DNA of 64,000 nucleotides from PLA3 sp964592235 (GCA_964592235.1 CAZQCF010000008.1:68191-132190); one strand, 5' to 3'. Counted from the stretch's first letter, positions 26,528 to 35,749 are shown. Notes: generated by a model from the letters alone, not told the origin. Numbers and translations: made by a program.

Positions 26528-28435
26528 TCAGCTCCCCGGCGCGTCCTCCGCACCCTCGGCCACGGACAACGTCGCCAAGCGCACCGCCGCCTCCTGCGCC
26601 CAGCAACTGTTCGGGTAGGTGCGCGACAGATCATCATAGCGCGTGCGCGCCTCGTCCGTAATGTTGTCTTCCTCCAGTACCTCGGCCAGACAAAACAACG
26701 CCTGGGCCGCCGACGGACGATTGGCCAGCTGCGAGACCAGCACGCGAAATCGATCAATTCGGCGACTGATGGCGGCTTCCTGCATGGTCAGCCGGATGCG
26801 TGCGAAATCCGCGGTGATCGATTCGGGAAAGTGCGCAATCAGCGCGCGGAGATTCGTCGCATACGCGCTGTCCGTTTCATCCATCCCAAGCAGGAGTTGC
26901 ACCGGATGCACCGAATGGTCCCCTCCCTCCGTCGTGGTCACGAACAATTCGCCGTACGGGCGCGGCGCGTCGCCCTGACATGCCTCGATCAGCTCGCGCA
27001 GCCGGCGCGCCTGCACGACCAGTGCCGGAACATCCAATCCCAGCCCGGCCGTCGGGTCGGTACGCTGAAACACAAAGTTCCGCGCATCAGGCGGCGGCAT
27101 CCGCGGCTGCGTCGTGGCCCGGGCGAGATCGTAGCGCAGCAGCATCGCGCTCAACAAATTCAACGCTTCGGTGAGCTTCCCTTGCCGCGCCTGGAGAATC
27201 GCAAGCTTATACATCGCCATGGCGCCAAGGCTGCTTGACGGAAACTGCTGTCGGATGGTCTCCCAGGTTGCCAGCGACGCCAGACCGGGGCTGTCATTGC
27301 GGTACTCAATGCGCTGGTTTCGATGGAGACTCGAGCGGACCAGGCGGTGATCCTGCACCTGACCCTTGAGAAAAAGCACGTTCGCCACGTAGCGCGACTG
27401 GGGAAACTCGCGAATGAAGCGGTCGCATGAGTCGATGGCGCGCAGGCGATCGGTCTCGGCGTCTACCAGCGCGCGTTCGACATATTGGTCGAACAGATGG
27501 CGCGACAATTCTGCGAAGGAAGTCTCCCTTGCTTCGCTCCAGCTTCGCGCCGCCTCGCGCTCGGCCATCATGCCGGCGTCGAGCTTGGCGAACATGGAAT
27601 GCCCCGCCGGGCCGATGCTCTCTTCGAGCACGCGGTAGGACAGCTCATCGCGTCCGACCTGGGTGTGAAACAACAGCACGGGGATGGCAAAGAGCGCCGT
27701 GAGCAGCGGCGGGATGCCGCCGGGGCGATAGTTGATCAGCCGGGCAATGAGCAGCGCCACGGCGCAAATGACGCAGGAACTCAACAGCGCCAGCACCCAC
27801 GGAGCATACATAAGCGCCTGGTTCTGAAACGACCGGGGCGACGCCGCCGCAGGCTGCCACGATGCCGACACAAAGTAGATGGCGATCGGCACGAGACCGA
27901 TCAGGGCTGATGCATAGCGGAACGAAAACCGAAACGCCGGCAGCACCGAGAGAATGCAACCCAGCAACACCGTCAGCCCGAGCCAGGGCATCGCCGCAAG
28001 AAACATCACCATCGCGCACAGCACAATCGCCGACGGAAGGCGGTACAGGATGGTCACAAGGATGGGGATCGACGTGAGCGAGGCGAACAACAACCCCATG
28101 ATCACCGCGTGAATGGGCACATCGCGTACGTTGATCGGATGCGAGAGAAAATCGGCTAGCGTGATCTGATTCTGCCCCGCCGGCATGAACGAGCGGGCCA
28201 TGAGCGCGGCGTATTGATCGTGTGTCCATGGCAATGGCACACCGGTGCGCAGCCAGAACGCAAAGCAGCACAACCCGGCAAAGAGCAACCAGAGCAGGAT
28301 GAGCATGATGACGGCGCGGCGGCGATACTTCGGCGCCGTGCGCGACCAGACGTCGACGATGGCAGCCGGGTCGTGCGCTGGCGGTGGGCTCGAGGCCGAT
28401 TCGATCGGAGATGGGCTTTCCGCCGCGGCTTCCAT
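26528..28435 (-). CDS. Membrane protein with TPR-like periplasmic or cytoplasmic domain
   Basis: A 635-residue protein of unknown function. The first 40 residues are Pro/Ser/Ala-rich. Six or seven hydrophobic segments follow (about residues 42-250, for example AVIMLILLWLLFAGLCCFAF). The remaining 370 residues are soluble and helical with TPR-like repeats (RAIDSCDRFIREFPQSRYVA, AMYKLAILQARQGKLTEALN, AQALFCLAEVLEEDNITDEA). This layout suggests a scaffold for protein contacts at the membrane. The ATG is one base past the ubiE stop codon, so it is translationally linked with ubiE, and ubiX follows 38 bp later. Confidence 0.75.
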   Translation of the reverse strand: MEAAAESPSPIESASSPPPAHDPAAIVDVWSRTAPKYRRRAVIMLILLWLLFAGLCCFAFWLRTGVPLPWTHDQYAALMARSFMPAGQNQITLADFLSHPINVRDVPIHAVIMGLLFASLTSIPILVTILYRLPSAIVLCAMVMFLAAMPWLGLTVLLGCILSVLPAFRFSFRYASALIGLVPIAIYFVSASWQPAAASPRSFQNQALMYAPWVLALLSSCVICAVALLIARLINYRPGGIPPLLTALFAIPVLLFHTQVGRDELSYRVLEESIGPAGHSMFAKLDAGMMAEREAARSWSEARETSFAELSRHLFDQYVERALVDAETDRLRAIDSCDRFIREFPQSRYVANVLFLKGQVQDHRLVRSSLHRNQRIEYRNDSPGLASLATWETIRQQFPSSSLGAMAMYKLAILQARQGKLTEALNLLSAMLLRYDLARATTQPRMPPPDARNFVFQRTDPTAGLGLDVPALVVQARRLRELIEACQGDAPRPYGELFVTTTEGGDHSVHPVQLLLGMDETDSAYATNLRALIAHFPESITADFARIRLTMQEAAISRRIDRFRVLVSQLANRPSAAQALFCLAEVLEEDNITDEARTRYDDLSRTYPNSCWAQEAAVRLATLSVAEGAEDAPGS

Positions 28436-28436
28436 G

Positions 28437-29186
28437 TCAGGCCTTTCGAGCCAGATAGATCGTGACAATCCCCGCCGTTAACCGCCGCGCGATGCTCGAT
28501 GCGAAGCCTGCCTCCGCCAGCGCACGTCGAAGCGCCGGCTCATCGAGAAACGTCTCGACGGATTGCGGCAGGTAGTCATACGCGCCGGTACGGTCGCCGC
28601 TGATCCACGTCGCCAGACGCGGGAGAATGTTGCGGAAATACAGGCGATACATCCCTGCGGCCAGTTGAAACGACGGAATGGAGAATTCCAGAATCACGGC
28701 GCGACCGCCGGGCCGCAGCACGCGATGAAACTCACTCAACCCGCGAGCGAGGCTCTGGAAATTGCGAATGCCAAACGCGCAGCTCACGACGTCAAACGAT
28801 GCGTCGGCGAACGGCAGTGCCATGCCATCAGCTCGACACCATTGCGCTCGCATGGCTGGCCGCGCCGCCGCGAGCGCCAGCATCTGCGCCGAAAAATCCG
28901 AACCGATCACCTGCGACGGCCCTGCACTGGCAAACGCCCGCGTAAAATCGCCCGTGCCGCAGGCCACATCCAGCACGCGATCGGTCGACTGCACCGCCGC
29001 CATCGCCACGGCCCGTCGCCGCCACGACGCATCCCGCCCCAGCGACAACCAGCGGTTGACGCGCTCATAAGTCGGCGCGATCGCGTCGAACATCGCGCGC
29101 ACACGAAGCGCCTTGTCAGGCTGGCGATGCGGGTCAGCCAGTCGGGACTTGTCCCACACGACGCTGTTTGTTGGTCCGGCCGCCAT
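28437..29186 (-). CDS. UbiE/MenG-type demethylmenaquinone C-methyltransferase
   Basis: A 249-residue SAM-dependent methyltransferase acting at the last step of menaquinone or ubiquinone synthesis. The SAM motif is VLDVACGTGDFTRAF. The UbiE/MenG signatures are DAIAPTYERVNRWLSLGRDA at the N-terminus, CAFGIRNFQSLARGLSEFHR, and LEFSIPSF with DRTGAYDYLPQSVETF near the C-terminus. In this phylum menaquinone is the expected product. It lies between genes for UbiD and UbiX, which strengthens the quinone assignment. Confidence 0.9.
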   Translation of the reverse strand: MAAGPTNSVVWDKSRLADPHRQPDKALRVRAMFDAIAPTYERVNRWLSLGRDASWRRRAVAMAAVQSTDRVLDVACGTGDFTRAFASAGPSQVIGSDFSAQMLALAAARPAMRAQWCRADGMALPFADASFDVVSCAFGIRNFQSLARGLSEFHRVLRPGGRAVILEFSIPSFQLAAGMYRLYFRNILPRLATWISGDRTGAYDYLPQSVETFLDEPALRRALAEAGFASSIARRLTAGIVTIYLARKA

Positions 29187-29281
29187 AACCCACGTATTCT
29201 AGCGGCAATCACACGCAAGGTAATCGACCGGCCACTAAGGAGAACCGCAGAGCGTTTCCTAGGTTGCGGAAAAATCAAAAA

Positions 29282-29336
29282 GTGTGGGACCGGCTAATAG
29301 CTGTTTCCACACAGGTGATTAGCCTGTGCCACACAC
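29282..29336. repeat. Palindrome-rich repeat element between ubiE and the zinc-ribbon gene
   Basis: It contains CACAGG-TGATTAG-CCTGTG and GTGTGG...CCACAC inverted repeats around the core GGACCGGCTAATAGCTG. The pattern looks like a REP-type element, with two related half-units in a row. No second copy is seen in this window. It fills most of the 170-bp gap between the two genes. Confidence 0.5.
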
Positions 29337-29359
29337 CAGGAAGTCTTGCACGGTTCTGT

Positions 29360-29995
29360 TTAGAACAGAATGAACAGCCCGCCGATTCCCGCCATGACGA
29401 CTCCCACAATCAGCGCGACATCGCTGGGCGTCCAGCCCATAAGGTCCTGGAGAAACCCCGACCAGATAAGCGTGGGCAGCAGTGCGATGACCATCAGACC
29501 GCCTTGGAATGAGACGAGCGACCGCCCCCCGCCGAGATGGATGAAGTTCACGGCGAGAATGCTGATGACCGTCAGGCCTACGCCGACGAGGAACCTCGCC
29601 CGCTCCCATTGCGGCAGCATCCTTAGTCGGGTGAATCGGCCGAGGGACTTGTCGATCGCGGTGCGGCGCGCGTCGGTCAACGTAAACTGTTCACCGCACT
29701 CCGGGCAGCGGCGCGATGTGAGGCCGGTCAGGTTGTAATCGCAGTTCGGGCAAAAATGCAGCGGATGCGAAGGGACGGGCGCTTCGTAAGCCGTGCTCGC
29801 CTGCTCGACCTTTCCGATATCGCGTGGCGCGGTGCCACCTGGTCCGCCCGCAAGCGGAGCCAGCTCAAACGGCGGATCCACTTCCGCGGCGGGTTCGTTC
29901 CGGTCGGTGCGGGTGGTCGATTCTCCGGCTTCATTCAGCGGTTGCAACTCAATCGACTGGTTCCGCGGCGGGCGACGTGGATCGGTCGGGTTCAT
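29360..29995 (-). CDS. Zinc-ribbon membrane protein of unknown function
   Basis: A 211-residue protein. The first 75 residues are hydrophilic and probably disordered. A zinc ribbon FCPNCDYNLTG...RCPECGEQF (two CxxC pairs 14 residues apart) lies at about residues 81-105. Three membrane helices follow (about 134-154, 160-180 and 190-211; for example FLVGVGLTVISILAVNF). Proteins with this 'CPxC.Y.L.GL...CPECG' ribbon before membrane helices are frequent in Planctomycetota but have no known function. It follows ubiD by 24 bp. Confidence 0.72.
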   Translation of the reverse strand: MNPTDPRRPPRNQSIELQPLNEAGESTTRTDRNEPAAEVDPPFELAPLAGGPGGTAPRDIGKVEQASTAYEAPVPSHPLHFCPNCDYNLTGLTSRRCPECGEQFTLTDARRTAIDKSLGRFTRLRMLPQWERARFLVGVGLTVISILAVNFIHLGGGRSLVSFQGGLMVIALLPTLIWSGFLQDLMGWTPSDVALIVGVVMAGIGGLFILF

Positions 29996-30019
29996 GGCAG
30001 CCCTCGCAACAAGTCGCGC

Positions 30020-31672
30020 TTACGACAACCCGTACTCGCGCCAGCGGCCTTCGACGAGGCGAACAACCTCATCCGGCATCGCCATCGGCCGGGGCCAGTC
30101 GCGGACGATCCCCTCGCCGGGAATCTTACGCGTGGCGTCGATACCCATCTTGCTGCCGGCGCCCAGGTACGGCGCCGCGTGATCAAGAATGTCCATCGGC
30201 CCATCAACGACAAACGTATCACGGCGCGGGTCCACGTGCGCGCCGACGGCGAACATCACGGCCTGCTCATCGTGTACGTCCACGTCTTCGTCCACGATGA
30301 CGATGAACTTGCTGAACATCATCTGCCCGGCGCCCCAGATGCTGCTGGCCACCTTGCGCGCCTGGAGCGGATACTCCTTGCGAATCCGCACGAAGCAGAA
30401 GTTGTGAAACGCGCCCCAGCGCGGCAGATTGTAGTCCACCACGTCCGGAATCAGCATCTGAAGCAGCGGCAGGAACACGCGCTCCGTCGCCTTGCCCATG
30501 TAGTAATCTTCCATCGGCGGGTACCCGACGATCGTCGTCGGATAGATCGGCCGCTCGCGGTGAGTGATGGCTGTGACGCGAATCGTGGGAAACAAATCGG
30601 CGAGGCTGTAAAAGCCCGTGTGATCGCCGAAGGGCCCTTCTCGTGCCGTTTCTGTGGCACTCACAAACCCCTCGATCACGATTTCGGCGTTGGCCGGAAC
30701 GTCGAGCGGCAGCGTCTTCGCAGGAACCATCGGGATGCCGCCGTCGTTCAGAAAGCCGGCGAACATCAACTCGCTGATCCCCGGCGGCAGCGGGCAGGTC
30801 GCCGCGTAAGGCAGCACGCTTTCGCCGCCCAGCACGATCGCCACCGGCATGTCGCGCCCCTGCGCCGCCCACAGGCGTTGATGCCGCGCGCCATCGTGAT
30901 GCACATGGCAGTGAAAGATGGCGCTGCGCGGCCCGGTGACCTGAATGCGGTACATGCCGATGTTCGGCTCGGAGCCGTCTGGCCGCGTCGTGTAAATGCC
31001 GGCGAACGTGATGTAGCGCCCGACGGGAAAATCGGAAGATGCTCCGACCGACACTGCTCCCGGACCCCGGCTCAACACGAGCCGGCTCTGACTGTCCTGC
31101 GCTTCGACGTTTCGGCGTTTCGGCGTTTCGGCGTTTTGGCGTTTGCCCGCGATCACGTCGCCATCCGCCCCGCCGTCGTGCGGCCAGCACTTGATGATCG
31201 GCAGTGCCAGCAAATCGGCATCGTCGGTGTGCACAACTTCCTGGCAGATGCCTCGCTTGACGCGCTTCGGCGCGTAGCCGGCGATCTTTGCCAGCTCCGG
31301 CAGCATCTTGATCTTCTCAACCAGCGTCGCCGGCGGCTCGGGCTTGGCCAGCTTCTGCACGCGTGCCGCGAGCGATTCAAAATCCTCGCAGCCCAGCGCC
31401 ATCCGCATTCGCGTATAACTGCCGAACAGGTTGATCGCCACTGGCATCGCGCTGCCGCGCACGCGCTCAAAAAACAGCCCCACCCCTCCATCGCCGCCAT
31501 GAATCGGGTCGGTGCGCGGCGCGCCGGCCAACCCCTCCGGGCAGGGCGACTTGCTCACACGATCGGCGATGGCGGAGATTTCCAGTTCGGGATCGACTTC
31601 GGCGCGAACCCGGCGCAACTGCCCCGCCGACTCCAGCACTGCGATGAATTCCTGGAGGTTGGAACACGCCAA
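30020..31672 (-). CDS. UbiD-family prenyl-FMN-dependent decarboxylase with an inserted repeat
   Basis: A 550-residue protein of the UbiD family, which removes a carboxylate from an aromatic acid using prenylated FMN. Core features are NIGMYRIQ (Arg of the active site), REGPFGDHTGFYS (Glu), VDYNLPRWGAFHNFCFVRI and MGIDATRKIPGEG. The ubiE and ubiX genes nearby suggest a role in quinone synthesis; in the futalosine menaquinone route, UbiD/UbiX relatives act on a dihydroxynaphthoate. About 45 residues (around 172-215) not found in the family sit between the KCWPHDGG and GRYITFAGIY segments and are partly encoded by an 8-bp tandem repeat. The start is TTG, supported by GAGGAG seven bases before it and the typical 'ACSNLQEFI' N-terminus. 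Confidence 0.88.
   Translation of the reverse strand: MACSNLQEFIAVLESAGQLRRVRAEVDPELEISAIADRVSKSPCPEGLAGAPRTDPIHGGDGGVGLFFERVRGSAMPVAINLFGSYTRMRMALGCEDFESLAARVQKLAKPEPPATLVEKIKMLPELAKIAGYAPKRVKRGICQEVVHTDDADLLALPIIKCWPHDGGADGDVIAGKRQNAETPKRRNVEAQDSQSRLVLSRGPGAVSVGASSDFPVGRYITFAGIYTTRPDGSEPNIGMYRIQVTGPRSAIFHCHVHHDGARHQRLWAAQGRDMPVAIVLGGESVLPYAATCPLPPGISELMFAGFLNDGGIPMVPAKTLPLDVPANAEIVIEGFVSATETAREGPFGDHTGFYSLADLFPTIRVTAITHRERPIYPTTIVGYPPMEDYYMGKATERVFLPLLQMLIPDVVDYNLPRWGAFHNFCFVRIRKEYPLQARKVASSIWGAGQMMFSKFIVIVDEDVDVHDEQAVMFAVGAHVDPRRDTFVVDGPMDILDHAAPYLGAGSKMGIDATRKIPGEGIVRDWPRPMAMPDEVVRLVEGRWREYGLS
31106..31145. repeat. 8-bp tandem repeat GCGTTTCG inside ubiD
   Basis: Five consecutive near-copies of GCGTTTCG (last one GCGTTTTG) are read in frame on the minus strand as RQNAETPKRRNVE. 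A degenerate array with the same 8-bp period lies at 55774-55813. Confidence 0.8.
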
Positions 31673-31705
31673 AGCGGGACTCCTCGCGAGGCTATGGCGA
31701 ATGAC

Positions 31706-33013
31706 TTAGCGACGACGCCGGCGCGAAAGAGGGAATTTCCCTCCCAGATTCGGCGCGGGCGCGGTGGCAGCCGGAGCAGCCTTCGCACCGACAGCCGTCT
31801 GAAACGACGAGGGGACTTCATAAGCCCGTCGACCGCCGGTTGGTTCGGCCGGTTCACCGCGCGGCGGCGGTGTCGCCGTGAAGCCTTCCACTTCGAGCTT
31901 TTCGATCTGGCGATTGATGAGCATCTCAATCTCGGTCAGCTCGGACCCTTGCTCCCGCGTAACCAGCGTGATGGCCTTGCCGGTGCTGCCCATCCGCGCC
32001 GTGCGACCGATGCGGTGGACGTACACCTGAATGTCCTGCGGCAGATCGTAGTTGATGATGTGCGTGATCTGATGCACGTCGATGCCGCGGGCGGCCAAGT
32101 CAGTCGCGACTAGCACGGGGATCTGGTGCTTGCGGAAACGCTCCATGATGCGCTCGCGCTTCTGCTGCACGAGGTCGCCATGGATTTCCTTCGCCTCGAT
32201 GCCGATCGAAAACAACCGCTTGGTCAGCTTTCGCGCGCCGTGCTTGGTGTTCGTGAAGATAATCGCCAGCTTGGGCTGCTCTTTCTGGAGCAACAGCTTG
32301 AGAAGTTGAAACTTGTCCCACGCCTCGACCGTGCAGTAGTACTGCTGGACCGCGTCAACCGTCAGATCGTCCTTGGAGACGTTGACCTCCACCGGGTCGT
32401 TCATGTACTGCTTCGCTAGGCGCTTGACCTCTTCATCCAGCGTCGCGGAGACAAAAATCGTCTGATGGGGGTGCGTCACGCGGCCAAGGATCTTGCGGAT
32501 GTCGTCTCGAAATCCGATGTCCAGCATCCGGTCCACTTCGTCCAGCACCACGAAGCGAAGCGTGTCCAGTTTCAGCGCGCCGCGGTTCAGCACGTCCATC
32601 ACCCGGCCCGGTGTCCCCACGACCACGTGCGGCTTGCGCCCGAGCTGGTGCAACTGCTCTTTCATGCCCGTGCCGCCGTAAACGGGCACGCAGTGGATAT
32701 CGCGGTACTTGGCGATGCGACGGAACTCACCGACGACCTGTGCGGCCAGTTCGCGCGTCGGGGTCAGGACCATCATCTGAAGCCGACCGGTCGGATCGAC
32801 CATCTGGAGCGTCGGCATGCCGAACGTCGCGGTCTTGCCGGTGCCGGTGCGCGCCTGCCCGAGTACGTCGCGCCCGGAGAGCACCAACGGCACGACGTCC
32901 TTCTGAATCGGCGAAGGCTCCTTGAAATCCATGTCGGCCAGCGCGCGGAGAATCGGCGCTTCCAGCCCCAGTTCGGCAAATGCTTTGGGAAGTTCGACGT
33001 GACGTTGCATCAT
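31706..33013 (-). CDS. DEAD-box ATP-dependent RNA helicase
   Basis: A 435-residue RNA helicase. The Q motif region (FKEPSPIQKDVVPLVLSGRD), motif I ARTGTGKTATF, Ia PTRELAAQV, II DEVD (VLDEVDRMLD, with Val for the common Ala), III SATLD and VI HRIGRTARMGSTGKA are all present in order. The last 65 residues are a basic, low-complexity tail ending in GGKFPLSRRRRR, typical for RNA contact. It should unwind RNA duplexes in ribosome assembly or mRNA decay. It follows the ubiD-group promoter region and is divergent from the gene at 33220. Confidence 0.94.
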   Translation of the reverse strand: MMQRHVELPKAFAELGLEAPILRALADMDFKEPSPIQKDVVPLVLSGRDVLGQARTGTGKTATFGMPTLQMVDPTGRLQMMVLTPTRELAAQVVGEFRRIAKYRDIHCVPVYGGTGMKEQLHQLGRKPHVVVGTPGRVMDVLNRGALKLDTLRFVVLDEVDRMLDIGFRDDIRKILGRVTHPHQTIFVSATLDEEVKRLAKQYMNDPVEVNVSKDDLTVDAVQQYYCTVEAWDKFQLLKLLLQKEQPKLAIIFTNTKHGARKLTKRLFSIGIEAKEIHGDLVQQKRERIMERFRKHQIPVLVATDLAARGIDVHQITHIINYDLPQDIQVYVHRIGRTARMGSTGKAITLVTREQGSELTEIEMLINRQIEKLEVEGFTATPPPRGEPAEPTGGRRAYEVPSSFQTAVGAKAAPAATAPAPNLGGKFPLSRRRRR

Positions 33014-33219
33014 GAGGCTTGATCGGGTCCTTCTAACTGAAAGTCAGTCTCGGTACGGTCTCTCTTGTTTACGGACCCTATCATAGCTACGACCGCGGTT
33101 TTCGTACAGAGGGGCGATGGTTCAGCCGCTTTCGCAGCCGGAATTAGCGGGCGGCTTCTTGAAACCCGGTGACCACCGGCCCACCGCCTGCCTATGGTTG
33201 ATTGAGGGGGGAATCGATC

Positions 33220-33603
33220 ATGCACTCATCCGGTACTCCGCGCCCGCACAATCCGCCACGGACGGAATCAGCTGTACTGAATTCGTCCAACCCGGACAAG
33301 TCCGGCTTGCCCACGCCCGCCCAAGTCAACCGAGATATCTTTCGCGAGATGATTCGCGGCCTGATTGAAGACAACCAGCTTGACCGCACAACACAGCGCG
33401 AGGCCATTGACTTTGCGCGACACCTCGCGATTGATGCACCGGAAGCGGCCGCGATGATTGCATCGGCGCGGCGCGAGGCGGGCCTCGTAGCCGATTCGAC
33501 CGTCGGGCCGACGCTGGATGCAGCAACGCGCGGCGTGACCGGCGTGGCCATCCTTGTGCTGCTGCTAAATGCCGTCTGGTTCTGGTATGTCCTCGGCCAC
33601 TGA
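33220..33603 (+). CDS. Small membrane-anchored protein of unknown function
   Basis: A 127-residue protein. The soluble N-terminal part has a helical region (VNRDIFREMIRGLIEDNQLD ... REAIDFARHLAIDAPEAAAM). A single hydrophobic C-terminal helix (GVAILVLLLNAVWFWYVLGH) ends the protein, giving a tail-anchored layout. ATG 33220 follows a GAGGGGG sequence at a suitable distance; an upstream TTG at 33202 is less likely. No family is recognised. Confidence 0.6.
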   Translation: MHSSGTPRPHNPPRTESAVLNSSNPDKSGLPTPAQVNRDIFREMIRGLIEDNQLDRTTQREAIDFARHLAIDAPEAAAMIASARREAGLVADSTVGPTLDAATRGVTGVAILVLLLNAVWFWYVLGH

Positions 33604-33656
33604 ACTCGGTGCGTAGCGATTGCCGCGAAACCCGGTTGCGTCTATTCTGATCCGCC

Positions 33657-34253
33657 ATGTGGCGGGAATACACGCGCGAATCGCCGGCCCGCAAAGGGCT
33701 GGCGCTGGCAGCCAGCGCCGCGGCGCTTGCGGGCACCGTGGCCATGGCCTACGCGCTCACGAACCTCCGCACGTCGCCGCTGGAAGTCACCCGCCGGATT
33801 CATCCTCCCTACTGGCCGATTTCATTTGAATTACCCGAGTCATGGGTGCGCCGATCCCTCGACATCAACTTTCTCGAGCCGGAGCAGGTCGACGAACTCA
33901 TCGGGCGAATCACGTTTGAAGATCGCCGCCGCGGCCATGAAGTCGTCGCGCGAGCCACGGTCCTGTTCACCCTGCTGGAACCGGGCGACTCTGTCGAGGA
34001 TTTCATCGGCTCGCTGCCCGACGACGCGATCATGGCCTCCGGCACCGTCCGAATCGGAGATTGGGGCGGGTCCGTCATTCGCTTCGATGATCCCGAGGCA
34101 CGGAACGTCCGCGCCGCCGCAGCCGTTTCGCCGGATGGCCTGGCCATCGCAGTCATCTGTGAACACGCTCATGCCACGACGACGGCCGAACGCCTCGTGG
34201 AGCGAATCGCCGCATCGGTTCGCGCCGAGGCGTGGTTCTTGCCGCGATTTTGA
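33657..34253 (+). CDS. Membrane-anchored protein of unknown function
   Basis: A 198-residue protein with one N-terminal helix (GLALAASAAALAGTVAMAYA) and a soluble domain with alternating strands (YWPISFELPESWVRR, VVARATVLFTLLEPGDSVED, GGSVIRFDDPEARN). The predicted domain lies outside the cytoplasm. Its 'P.SW....' opening and layout resemble the next gene product, so the pair may have a shared origin. The next gene starts 29 bp downstream. Function unknown. Confidence 0.65.
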   Translation: MWREYTRESPARKGLALAASAAALAGTVAMAYALTNLRTSPLEVTRRIHPPYWPISFELPESWVRRSLDINFLEPEQVDELIGRITFEDRRRGHEVVARATVLFTLLEPGDSVEDFIGSLPDDAIMASGTVRIGDWGGSVIRFDDPEARNVRAAAAVSPDGLAIAVICEHAHATTTAERLVERIAASVRAEAWFLPRF

Positions 34254-34282
34254 CACATGGAAAGGCGTTGACGACTTTGATC

Positions 34283-35746
34283 ATGCCCACGTTCACATTC
34301 GTTTTCAGTTTGGCATGTTCGCTCCTGGCCCAGCCGCCCGCTTCGCAACCCGGCGATCGCGCCGATGACGCGATATCGACCACACCCGCTCGACCGACCA
34401 CGCTGATCCCCGGCCTGGCGGAGCCGTATATCGACGGGACGTTCGGATTCTCGATTCAACCACCTCCCGGCTGGCAGATCGTCCCCCTTCGCAAGCAGGA
34501 CAAGAACGAGCTCGTGTTGCTGCGGTTGCTCCAGGTCCTGCCCGACGGACGATTCAGCGAGATTTCGGTGCGCCAGACCTCGCTCCCCCAGCGGCAGCCG
34601 ATGAACGACCTGTTGAAGCAGCGCGCGGGCGAGCTGGAGTTGCAATTTTCCAACGCGAAGATTCATGCGCAACAGGTCCAGCCGATCGCGGGTCGCCCCG
34701 GTGGAAGTCTCACGGCGACGTATTGGCGTGAGAACCGCGAACATCTCCGAATCGAAGCCCTGATCGACGCCGGCCGGAGACAATACATTCGTCTCATCTG
34801 GGTCAGCCCGCTGGAGATGCGCGACGAGGGAGAGGCCCTGTTCGCGCGCGTGGTCGCTTCCTTTCAATTGTTGCGCGACCAGGTCACCGAACAGGAGCTT
34901 CGTGCCGCGCTGCAAGCCGGCCAGGAATGGCTGGAGTCATTAACAGCCAAAAAACTACACGCCGCCCTGCTTGCGGACGAACTGCTTCGTATCCAGCACG
35001 ACGGCAAAACCATCGGATTCATTCGCGTCCAGCAGGTCGCCGAGCCCTTCGAGAAGCGCGAGGGCGTGCGCGTCCGGGAGCGCGGCTGGACTTTCGAGCC
35101 GGACGGCCGCATCCGCAGGATACAAAACTCCATGTTCTTGAGCGACGACTTGAAGTACGAGCGGTGGCGAACAAGCATCACGACGCTCGTGCCGAGACGA
35201 GGCGACGCACCCCAGACGCTTGAAGTGGTACTCGAAGAAGGCTTGCGCACCGATCGGTACTTGTTGTCCAACCAATGCTACGACATTCTCGCGCCGGCTA
35301 TTGAGAATCCCTCGCTCACGCTGCCGAAAACGTACCTGTCTCGCGGGTTGGTCCGCATGATGCCGCGGCTGGTCGACGATCTGGCAAAGCCGCAGCGGCT
35401 GGGCTTCACCTTTTTCGACCACCGAATGGCCGACCTGGTTCTGCGCGTGGTGGACTTCCGCGGGCCGGTCGAATCGATCCCCGATGGCGCGGTTGTGACC
35501 GGCTCGTCGCGCGTCTTTCAGATCGACGAGCGCGAGGGGCTGGCATCCAACCCGTCCGAGCTGTTTGTTGACGAGAGGGGCCGAACCGTGCTCGCGCGCG
35601 TCGGGAAACTGACACTGACTCCCACGACCGAGAAGGAGATGGAAGAGCTGTTCCTGACGCGCGTCACCGCCGCTGAAGGCGCCATGACCGAACTGGAAGC
35701 GCAGGCCAACGAAGCCATGCAAGGCCGCTTCGGTCGAAAGCCGTGA
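34283..35746 (+). CDS. Secreted protein of unknown function
   Basis: A 487-residue exported protein with a signal peptide (MPTFTFVFSLACSLLAQPPA). A beta-rich domain (YIDGTFGFSIQPPPGWQIVP, RFSEISVRQTSLPQRQPMND) resembles the preceding product and PsbP/Mog1-like 'G.SF..P.GW' lipoprotein folds, an impression only. A longer second half (about 210-487) has YERWRTSITTLVPRRGDAPQ and similar strands. The ATG at 34283 begins the signal peptide; the longer frame from 34232 overlaps the upstream gene. Function unknown. Confidence 0.68.
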   Translation: MPTFTFVFSLACSLLAQPPASQPGDRADDAISTTPARPTTLIPGLAEPYIDGTFGFSIQPPPGWQIVPLRKQDKNELVLLRLLQVLPDGRFSEISVRQTSLPQRQPMNDLLKQRAGELELQFSNAKIHAQQVQPIAGRPGGSLTATYWRENREHLRIEALIDAGRRQYIRLIWVSPLEMRDEGEALFARVVASFQLLRDQVTEQELRAALQAGQEWLESLTAKKLHAALLADELLRIQHDGKTIGFIRVQQVAEPFEKREGVRVRERGWTFEPDGRIRRIQNSMFLSDDLKYERWRTSITTLVPRRGDAPQTLEVVLEEGLRTDRYLLSNQCYDILAPAIENPSLTLPKTYLSRGLVRMMPRLVDDLAKPQRLGFTFFDHRMADLVLRVVDFRGPVESIPDGAVVTGSSRVFQIDEREGLASNPSELFVDERGRTVLARVGKLTLTPTTEKEMEELFLTRVTAAEGAMTELEAQANEAMQGRFGRKP

Positions 35747-35749
35747 AAG

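Noticed and set aside
31106..31145. 8-bp tandem array as a possible CRISPR or attachment site
   Set aside because: There are no spacers, no integrase and no flanking duplication; it lies within coding sequence.
29756..32113. A very long open frame (785 codons) on the plus strand opposite ubiD and the helicase
   Set aside because: It is antisense to well-matched ubiD and DEAD-box genes, is rich in Arg/His/Pro, and shows no family motif. GC-rich DNA commonly leaves such shadow frames.
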